A stretch of DNA of 6,816 bases from Bacteroidales bacterium UBA1458. GTDB lineage: Bacteria; Bacteroidota; Bacteroidia; Bacteroidales; VadinHA17. The notes beneath the pieces were generated by a model that saw nothing but the letters and a program-made list of their open reading frames with translations, had not been told where the DNA came from and ran no database searches. Where the stretch lies: assembly GCA_002325785.1 (NCBI GenBank), contig DCSU01000118.1, forward strand, positions 1 to 6,816, in the 5' to 3' direction. Positions within the stretch are counted from its first letter, which is position 1. Each line of letters begins with the position of its first letter. The translations under genes were made by a program, and so were the position numbers. Of the stretch, positions 1 through 4,751 are shown one piece after another.

Positions 1-266
1 TCTCCGGCGAAATTAATTCCCGAGACATTAGTAGCGCTGTCAATGGTCAGTATCCGTATGCTTTTTATGCGGGTCACCAGGTTGCGGAAATCCTCATCTT
101 CACTGTCTATCCTTGCAAGCAGGCTGAACATCTTTGACGAGATAAAGACTGAGGTGAACCCATCTTTGCCGTTGTACCTGTCGAACAACTCGTCAACTGC
201 GCTCTTCTGACAGAATGCCTGGAGTGAGAATGCCGCGAGAGACAGTATAAGTACCACTCTTTTCAT
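1..266 (-). CDS. DUF4252-family secreted protein, N-terminal part (cut by window edge)
   Basis: Only the first 88 codons are present; the C-terminal half lies beyond position 1. The start is the ATG at 264-266, giving MKRVVLILSLAAFSLQAFCQ, a typical signal peptide with two basic residues and a hydrophobic core. The Cys near residue 19 is not in a convincing lipobox, so cleavage by signal peptidase I is more likely than lipoprotein processing. The mature part shares with the 1478-1990 protein the pattern D-x-F-x-x-Y-x-G-x-D-G-[FY]-[TS]-S-V, then FSLL and a later SIRI, which identifies the two as paralogues of the DUF4252 family. That family is small, exported, of unknown function, and in Bacteroidota is often found beside ECF sigma factors. 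It begins 10 bases after the stop of the putative anti-sigma gene, so it is very probably the last visible gene of the same transcript. Family assignment is by recalled motif, not by search. Confidence 0.85.
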   Translation of the reverse strand, partial: MKRVVLILSLAAFSLQAFCQKSAVDELFDRYNGKDGFTSVFISSKMFSLLARIDSEDEDFRNLVTRIKSIRILTIDSATNVSGINFAG

Positions 267-276
267 CGTATATTTT

Positions 277-948
277 TTAATTGTTTTCCTTATTCTGTTG
301 TGAGCCGGTGACACGATCAAGGTATCTAAGCCTTGACAGACTCTCACCCACCACATTGTTGATCTTTCCCAATTCGTCAAGCGTTCCGGGGGCAATATTC
401 ATGGAATTGATTGACCCCAGGGGTTCGGTTCCCGTCGTCATCTTCTCCGAGACAGTCATCAGTATGCTCCTGACTTCAGCCATGGCTATCTCAGGGTCGT
501 TGTAGGTATCCTGCATCGCCATCCTGCCCATGTAGTTAAAGAGCATCCAGGCCCCTGTCAATATTGCTGCCGCAGCGGCGATGCCCATGGCGTATCTCAG
601 AATACTGCGGCGGGGTGACATGCGGATCCGAACGGAATCTCCGCGAAGGGGTGTAATGAGGGTCTGTGGCTCTTCTCCGGGAATGGGCGCCATCCCAGTT
701 GTGGTTTCTGCATCGCCGCGGGTCACCATCTCAGCATCGCGTCGGGTTACCGCATCGAGCCTTGCATAGAAACCCTCTGACGGCTCCGGGACCTCCGGGC
801 TCATCTCTGCCAGGTAGCCGTATTCCTTTATGAGTGAGGAAGCAATGGCGGGCTCAGCAAGAAGTGACTTCAACTGAGCCTCCTCCTCCGCGGAGGTGTT
901 ACCCTGGTAAAATTTATCGAGCAGTTCTCTTATCTTCTCCTGTTCCAT
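277..948 (-). CDS. Putative single-pass membrane anti-sigma factor
   Basis: 223 aa. Residues 1-45 form an acidic, helical N-terminal segment (MEQEKIRELLDKFYQGNTSA, then a Glu-rich stretch and KSLL) of the kind that opens many Bacteroidota anti-sigma factors and would face the cytoplasm to bind the sigma factor. Residues 50-112 are a Pro/Arg/Asp-rich linker containing a duplicated 8-residue unit (67-82). Residues about 116-138 are a single hydrophobic membrane segment preceded by Arg residues, so the N-terminus should be inside. Residues 140-223 would be periplasmic and show no FecR or other domain that I recognise. The ATG at 946-948 lies inside the end of the sigma gene (35-base overlap), which suggests translational coupling; a GGAAAGG sequence 10 bases upstream may serve as ribosome-binding site. 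The anti-sigma role is inferred from architecture and position; there is no visible zinc-binding HxxxCxxC motif. It could alternatively be an unrelated membrane protein of the operon. Confidence 0.72.
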   Translation of the reverse strand: MEQEKIRELLDKFYQGNTSAEEEAQLKSLLAEPAIASSLIKEYGYLAEMSPEVPEPSEGFYARLDAVTRRDAEMVTRGDAETTTGMAPIPGEEPQTLITPLRGDSVRIRMSPRRSILRYAMGIAAAAAILTGAWMLFNYMGRMAMQDTYNDPEIAMAEVRSILMTVSEKMTTGTEPLGSINSMNIAPGTLDELGKINNVVGESLSRLRYLDRVTGSQQNKENN

Positions 949-1450
949 AGCTGTATATCCTTTCCATCTCTTCCCTTATGCTTTTTCTGGCTCGTGAGAG
1001 CACAGTCCGCAGGGCATTAATATTGGTCTGCATTACCTCTGCCGTCTCCTCGTACGAGTATCCCTCCATATCGCGTAGTATGACTGCGCTTCTGTAGGGT
1101 TCCTTCATGCGGCTTACAATAATCTCTATCAACCGCACCGCCTCGCGGTTGTCAGTTCCATTTATAATGCCGGCGCTGGTTTCAGGCATTATTGCCTCAT
1201 CACTCAGGTCTTCGAGGCGGATCATCCTTTTCTTTCTGAGCAGATCGATGCAGGCGTTTCGTGTCATCGTCGTACACCAGGCGGCGGGACTGGCGAAAGT
1301 CAGAGCCCGGTTTCTTCCTGCCCACAGCTTCATCATCACCTCCTGCACCATATCTTCAGCTTCCTCCCTGTTGTTCAGGTACCGGAAGGCGAGGGCATAA
1401 AGCCTTCGTCCTTCCGGCAGGATAATCTTCCTGAATTCTTCGGGGGTCAT
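914..1450 (-). CDS. ECF-type RNA polymerase sigma factor
   Basis: 178 aa, the usual size for an extracytoplasmic-function sigma-70 factor with only regions 2 and 4. Region 2 spans about residues 12-78: the helix with EEAEDMVQEVMMKLW (29-43) is the classic core-binding 2.1/2.2 signature, followed by AWCTTMTRNACIDLLRKKR (57-75), which matches regions 2.3/2.4 that melt and read the -10 element. A variable linker (80-103) leads to region 4 (about 104-162), whose helix-turn-helix YSYEETAEVMQTNINALRTV (131-150) and following SRARKSI would bind the -35 element. No extra C-terminal domain is present. It starts 27 bases after the stop of the upstream DUF4252 gene and overlaps the putative anti-sigma gene by 35 bases. 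It presumably directs core polymerase to an envelope-stress or nutrient regulon and may autoregulate this operon; the target promoters cannot be read from this window. Confidence 0.95.
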   Translation of the reverse strand: MTPEEFRKIILPEGRRLYALAFRYLNNREEAEDMVQEVMMKLWAGRNRALTFASPAAWCTTMTRNACIDLLRKKRMIRLEDLSDEAIMPETSAGIINGTDNREAVRLIEIIVSRMKEPYRSAVILRDMEGYSYEETAEVMQTNINALRTVLSRARKSIREEMERIYSYGTGEDKRTAR

Positions 1451-1477
1451 GCGTCTCTGTTCTCTTCCCCAAAGTTA

Positions 1478-1990
1478 TCATTTCCCTGAAGTCTCCAAAA
1501 GCTCCAGGCGGGCAAGTCCCTCTGCATGATTTTCAGAGAGGCGGTCAACATCCTCGCGCGTGAGGAGGCCGCTGATCTGGATCACGGCCTCATTCTCGCC
1601 GGATGCAACCACCAGTATCTCCCTGATGGCATCGCCTGAACTCTTCACCATGATCCTCAGGTCAGTGTCCGGATCCTTCACTGTTACCAGCTCCTCATAC
1701 CGCCCACGCCTGATCACTCCCCTGATCTCTGACAGGAAACCCTCTCCGGAAAAACCGTTATCCTTCTCCCTGCTCACGATCCGGATTGATGTGATTTTTC
1801 TGTCCAGTCCCTCAAGATCGGGGTCGTCGTCAAAATTCCTGAGCAGACTAAAGAGGTTACCGTCAATGGTAACAGAGGAGTAACCATCCCTTCCGGAATA
1901 ATTGTCGAAAAAATCATCAAGTAAATTCCTCTGGCTGAAAAGCGAAACCGCAAATGCGGCAATCAAAACCGTTAAAACCATTCTTTTCAT
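1478..1990 (-). CDS. DUF4252-family secreted protein (full length)
   Basis: 170 aa, a usual length for DUF4252. Residues 1-20 (MKRMVLTVLIAAFAVSLFSQ) form a signal peptide with no Cys, so the product should be soluble in the periplasm or exported, not a lipoprotein. The mature chain has the family pattern DDFFDNYSGRDGYSSVTIDG (25-44), FSLL (47-50) and ITSIRIVSRE (66-75), then alternating strand-like and charged segments up to about residue 140. The start is the ATG at 1988-1990, reached after a 146-base gap behind the neighbouring minus-strand gene, which ends in its own terminator; this gene is therefore probably the first of the sigma-factor transcript. I see no convincing TTG / TAnnTTTG promoter directly upstream, which would fit control by an alternative sigma factor but does not prove it. 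The biochemical role is unknown. It is a clear paralogue of the protein encoded at 1-266. Confidence 0.87.
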   Translation of the reverse strand: MKRMVLTVLIAAFAVSLFSQRNLLDDFFDNYSGRDGYSSVTIDGNLFSLLRNFDDDPDLEGLDRKITSIRIVSREKDNGFSGEGFLSEIRGVIRRGRYEELVTVKDPDTDLRIMVKSSGDAIREILVVASGENEAVIQISGLLTREDVDRLSENHAEGLARLELLETSGK

Positions 1991-2079
1991 GACTGTCCGT
2001 TTTTAAAGATTATTGAATAGTTATTTATCCTATGACGAACAGGCAGCAAAAACATTACAGAATTGGTGCGTTTTCCAGC

Positions 2080-2109
2080 AAAAAAAAACCCGGAGTCTCT
2101 CTCTCCGGG
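2080..2109 (-). terminator. Intrinsic terminator of the oxoamine synthase gene
   Basis: On the minus strand, 27 bases after the stop at 2137, there is a perfect 7-bp stem CCCGGAG / CTCCGGG (2103-2109 and 2089-2095) with a 7-base loop, followed immediately by nine T residues (2088 down to 2080). This is a textbook Rho-independent terminator. It separates the synthase gene from the DUF4252/sigma cassette that follows on the same strand. On the plus strand the tract would precede the hairpin, so it should act in one direction only. Confidence 0.93.
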
Positions 2110-2136
2110 AATTTGTACTATGCCAAAATTATCTGG

Positions 2137-3381
2137 TCAGTTCCTGAAATCGGCTATCTGATCCGGATAAGCGTTGGTCTCAAGCTTCTTCTTGACCTCC
2201 TTGAAACACTTGATAGTGTAGTTGACATCTTCCATGGTATGTGCTGCTGTGGGGATAATACGAAGCATTATTACGCCCTTGGGCACTACGGGGTAGATCA
2301 CCGCCGAGCAGAAGATACCGTAGTTATGCCTGAGGTCCTTAATGATATGCGTCACCTGCGAAAGGCCACCTTTAAGGAACACAGGGGTGACGGGCGACTG
2401 TGTCCGACCGAGATCGAAGCCTGCCTCGCGGAAGCCTTTCTGAAGGGCATGGGCGATTTCCCACAAGTGTTCGCGTAATTCAGGATGTTCCTTCATCATC
2501 TCGAGACGCTTAATAGCACCTACGGTCATTGCCATTGGCAGCGACTTGGCATAAATCTGAGAACGGAGGTTAAACCTGAGATAGCTGATAACATCTTTGT
2601 CACCGGCAACGAAGCCGCCAATGCCTGCAAAGCTCTTGGCAAATGTTCCGAAATAGACGTCTATCTGATCCTGAACTCCGAAATGTTCACCGGTGCCAGC
2701 GCCGGTTTTACCCATTGTTCCGATGCCGTGTGCATCATCCACCAGCAGGCGGAAGTTATATTTTTTCTTGAAAGCGACGATCTTGTCCAGTGCGCCCAGA
2801 TCGCCGGCCATTCCAAAGACACCTTCGGTTATAACAAGGATACCTCCTCCGGTGCCGGCAACCACTTTCTGTGCGTGCTCAAGCTGTTTCTCAAATCCTT
2901 CCATGTCGTTATGGGGGAAGACAAACCTCTTGGAGAGAACCATCCTGAGTCCGTCCATGATACAAGCATGTGATTCTGAATCATATACAATTACGTCATG
3001 CCTTCCGGCCAGGCAGTCGATGATAGAGACCATTCCCTGGTAGCCAAAGTTAAGGAGGTATGCTGATTCTTTCCCGACAAACTCAGCAGCCATCTTTTCA
3101 AATTTCTCGTGCATGGTTGTCTGCCCTGACATCATCCTGGCTCCCATCGGCGATGCAAGTCCGTACTCTGCGGCCGCCTCTGCATCAACCTTGCGTATCT
3201 CAGGATGGTTGGCGAGTCCGAGGTAGTTGTTGAGGCTCCAGTTCAGCACCTCTTTGCCCATGAATTTCATCCTGGGACCAATCTCACCCTCAAGTTTCGG
3301 AAACATGAAGTATCCGTCCGCCATTTCCTGGTACTGCCCTAACGCACCACGGTTCTTTCTGAATTTGTCGAAAATATCCAC
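2137..3381 (-). CDS. PLP-dependent alpha-oxoamine synthase (serine palmitoyltransferase / KBL-like)
   Basis: 414 aa, full length for the alpha-oxoamine synthase family, which joins an amino acid to an acyl-CoA with loss of CO2. Members include serine palmitoyltransferase, 2-amino-3-ketobutyrate CoA ligase and 8-amino-7-oxononanoate synthase. Visible landmarks are NNYLGLANHP (51-60) near the N-terminus, ESHACIMDG (136-144) with His138 expected to stack on the cofactor ring, LLVDDAHGIGTMG (212-224) with Asp215 and His218 at the PLP pyridine N and O3', the Schiff-base Lys249 in TFAKSFAGIGGF, and the C-terminal LRIIPTAAHT (373-382) whose Arg374 should hold the substrate carboxylate. The start is GTG (3379-3381): homologues as I recall them begin at this MDIF, and a TAG stop lies three codons upstream, so no earlier start exists. 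There is no biotin, threonine-dehydrogenase or acyl-carrier gene beside it to fix the substrate. In Bacteroidota a sphingolipid role is plausible, but it is an inference. Confidence 0.9.
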   Translation of the reverse strand: MDIFDKFRKNRGALGQYQEMADGYFMFPKLEGEIGPRMKFMGKEVLNWSLNNYLGLANHPEIRKVDAEAAAEYGLASPMGARMMSGQTTMHEKFEKMAAEFVGKESAYLLNFGYQGMVSIIDCLAGRHDVIVYDSESHACIMDGLRMVLSKRFVFPHNDMEGFEKQLEHAQKVVAGTGGGILVITEGVFGMAGDLGALDKIVAFKKKYNFRLLVDDAHGIGTMGKTGAGTGEHFGVQDQIDVYFGTFAKSFAGIGGFVAGDKDVISYLRFNLRSQIYAKSLPMAMTVGAIKRLEMMKEHPELREHLWEIAHALQKGFREAGFDLGRTQSPVTPVFLKGGLSQVTHIIKDLRHNYGIFCSAVIYPVVPKGVIMLRIIPTAAHTMEDVNYTIKCFKEVKKKLETNAYPDQIADFRN

Positions 3382-3408
3382 GTCTGTCTAAGTTTTGATT
3401 AACGCCCG

Positions 3409-3438
3409 CAAATTTATTAAAAACATATCTGTGCGAAA
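3409..3438 (-). promoter_or_regulatory. Candidate promoter of the oxoamine synthase gene
   Basis: On the minus strand TAAATTTG (3416 to 3409) matches the Bacteroidota -7 consensus TAnnTTTG exactly. Eighteen bases upstream is TTTC (3438 to 3435), one mismatch from the -33 element TTTG. Transcription would start near 3402, leaving a leader of about 20 bases before the GTG. The -7 box is convincing; the -33 box is weak. Confidence 0.55.
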
Positions 3439-3440
3439 GT

Positions 3441-3460
3441 ACCTATTTATACCTATTTGT
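3441..3460. repeat. Tandem 10-bp direct repeat in divergent intergenic region
   Basis: ACCTATTTAT is followed directly by ACCTATTTGT (9 of 10 bases identical). The 10-base period is about one helical turn, so both copies would face the same side of the DNA. It lies just upstream of the proposed -33 element of the minus-strand synthase gene, which is where an activator site would sit, but chance similarity in this A/T-rich stretch cannot be excluded. Confidence 0.5.
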
Positions 3461-3497
3461 TTCCATAAATTAACACTCCTTTAACTACGTTGAAGAC

Positions 3498-3515
3498 CAA
3501 AAGAGAACACTTTTG
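3498..3515. promoter_or_regulatory. Inverted repeat CAAAAG-N6-CTTTTG, possible operator
   Basis: Two perfect 6-base arms (3498-3503 and 3510-3515) surround six bases. It ends 7 bases before the proposed -33 TTG of the bamD operon promoter, a position that suits a dimeric regulator. There is no T tract after it and the stem is A/T-rich, so it is a poor terminator. No regulator can be named from the sequence. Confidence 0.35.
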
Positions 3516-3522
3516 CATCTGA

Positions 3523-3556
3523 TTGAACCAATGAATCAAAAAAAGTACTAATTTTG
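3523..3556 (+). promoter_or_regulatory. Promoter of the bamD-rpoZ-coaBC operon
   Basis: TTG at 3523-3525, 23 bases, then TAATTTTG at 3549-3556, a perfect match to the Bacteroidota housekeeping consensus TTG-N17-23-TAnnTTTG. The bamD ATG follows 16 bases after the -7 box, so the leader would be only about 10 bases long. The spacer is at the long end of the accepted range. No other convincing promoter lies inside the operon. Confidence 0.7.
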
Positions 3557-3572
3557 CGCAACATTTCCGGGT

Positions 3573-4391
3573 ATGAGAATCAGGCCGATAACATTCATTC
3601 TTCTTGCACTTGCCGTTACATCATGCGGTGAGTATGAAAAGCTTCTTAAGAGCAGCGATTATGAGCTTAAGAAGCAAAAGGTCTTTGACTATTACGATGA
3701 CGGCAAGTATATGAAATCCATCGAACTGCTCTCACAGATCCTTCCCAGGTACAGGGCCACGGATGAAGCTGAGCAGCTGAACTGGATCAATGCACAGGCT
3801 CACTACAAGATACGTGACTATATGATGGCCGGCACCTATTATCAGACCTTTGCCGACACCTACCCCGGGAGCAACAATGCTGAGGAGGCTTCATATCTGT
3901 CGGCACTGTGCGACTATAATCTCAGTCCCAGGGCGGAACTTGACCAGGCTAATACCAGGAAGGCAATAGAGAGCTTCACCATTTTCATGCAGAGGTATCC
4001 CACAAGCACCAGGCTTGACGACTGCAAGGCCAGGGTGCTTGAGCTCGAGGAGAAGCTGGTGGAGAAGTCCTATCTCAGTGCAAGGCTTTACTATGACCTC
4101 AAACAGTACCGCGCGGCAACCGTATCGCTGGCCAACAGCCTGAAAGAGTATCCCGATACAAAATACCGCGAGGAGCTTATGTTCCTTAAGCTCGATGCCC
4201 TGTTCCTGTACGCCGAGTTGAGCGTCCCGGCGAGACGGGTGGAACGCTTTCAGACAACATTGGACGAATATTATTCGTTTATAGAGGAATTCCCCCAGAG
4301 TAAGTATTCAAGGGATGTAAAAAGGATTTTCGAGACCACGGCGAAGTTTCTGAAGGTGGACTCAACTGTTCAACAGCCAGTAAATAACTGA
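3573..4391 (+). CDS. bamD: Outer membrane protein assembly factor BamD (lipoprotein)
   Basis: 272 aa, close to the usual BamD length. Residues 1-18 form a lipoprotein signal ending in a lipobox-like LAVTSC, with Cys18 as the lipid-anchored first residue, so the mature protein sits on the periplasmic face of the outer membrane. The rest is helical and arranged as TPR-like helix pairs: about 33-60, 68-98, 124-143, 164-194 and 202-241, each ending in an aromatic-rich F/Y...YP or FP turn (ADTYPGS at 94-100, QRYPTS at 140-145, KEYPDT at 191-196, EEFPQS at 238-243). BamD partners BamA in folding beta-barrel proteins into the outer membrane and is an essential component in well-studied bacteria. The ATG at 3573 gives the full signal peptide and lies just after a strong -7 box. 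It is the first gene of a tight operon, followed by rpoZ after 15 bases, an order that I recall as common in Bacteroidota. Confidence 0.93.
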   Translation: MRIRPITFILLALAVTSCGEYEKLLKSSDYELKKQKVFDYYDDGKYMKSIELLSQILPRYRATDEAEQLNWINAQAHYKIRDYMMAGTYYQTFADTYPGSNNAEEASYLSALCDYNLSPRAELDQANTRKAIESFTIFMQRYPTSTRLDDCKARVLELEEKLVEKSYLSARLYYDLKQYRAATVSLANSLKEYPDTKYREELMFLKLDALFLYAELSVPARRVERFQTTLDEYYSFIEEFPQSKYSRDVKRIFETTAKFLKVDSTVQQPVNN

Positions 4392-4406
4392 ATTATAAGC
4401 AAAAAC

Positions 4407-4742
4407 ATGGATTATAAAAAGACATCAGCATCTTACACAACTATTACCAGGGACCTGGATAAGTATGACATCGAAACGGGTAACATCTACGAAAGCGTCC
4501 TCATCTGCACCAGAAGGGCAAACCAGATCAGTGTGGAGATGAAACAGGAGCTTAACTCCAAGCTTGAGGAGTTTGCCTCTTTCAATGACAATCTCGAGGA
4601 GGTTTTTGAGAACAGGGAGCAGATAGAGATTTCGAAGTTTTATGAGAGGCTTCCGAAGCCGACACTCATTGCCCTCGCTGAATTCGAGGAAGACAAGATC
4701 TATTTCCGCAATCCCGAGAAGGAGCAGAAGCAGAAGAAATAA
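4407..4742 (+). CDS. rpoZ: RNA polymerase omega subunit (Rpb6-like), Bacteroidota type
   Basis: 111 aa. The segment GNIYESVLICTRRANQIS (25-42) is the conserved omega/Rpb6 core that wraps the C-terminal tail of beta-prime and helps polymerase assembly. The rest, with acidic helices at about 44-70 and a charged tail ending EKEQKQKK, is characteristic of the Bacteroidota version, which databases often label only as an Rpb6 family protein. The MraW/ppGpp-site features of the proteobacterial omega N-terminus are not obvious. The ATG at 4407 follows an A-rich leader (AAGCAAAAAC) without a Shine-Dalgarno sequence, usual for this phylum. It lies 15 bases after bamD and 9 bases before coaBC, so all are probably co-transcribed from the promoter at 3523-3556. 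Confidence 0.9.
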   Translation: MDYKKTSASYTTITRDLDKYDIETGNIYESVLICTRRANQISVEMKQELNSKLEEFASFNDNLEEVFENREQIEISKFYERLPKPTLIALAEFEEDKIYFRNPEKEQKQKK

Positions 4743-4751
4743 ATTCATAAT

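Noticed and set aside
1991..2079. Possible ECF-type or TAnnTTTG promoter ahead of the full-length DUF4252 gene
   Set aside because: On the minus strand I find only partial matches (TAATCTTT, and a GTTCGTCATA stretch). With no known target motif for this sigma factor, none is strong enough to annotate.
2089..2109. Bidirectional terminator reading of the CCCGGAG hairpin
   Set aside because: On the plus strand the stem is followed by AATTTGTAC, not a T tract, so only minus-strand termination is supported, and no plus-strand gene ends there.
2032..2478. Plus-strand open frame of 148 codons covering the terminator and the end of the oxoamine synthase gene
   Set aside because: It is antisense to a gene with complete family motifs, its first part is intergenic terminator sequence, and its translation shows no recognisable domain.
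2485..2973. Plus-strand open frame of 162 codons antisense to the synthase catalytic core
   Set aside because: It exists because codon bias on the minus strand leaves few stops in the opposite frame; no promoter, leader or domain supports it.
4743..4751. Separate promoter or regulatory RNA for coaBC
   Set aside because: The gap to rpoZ is only 9 bases and no TAnnTTTG box with a TTG partner is evident in the end of rpoZ.
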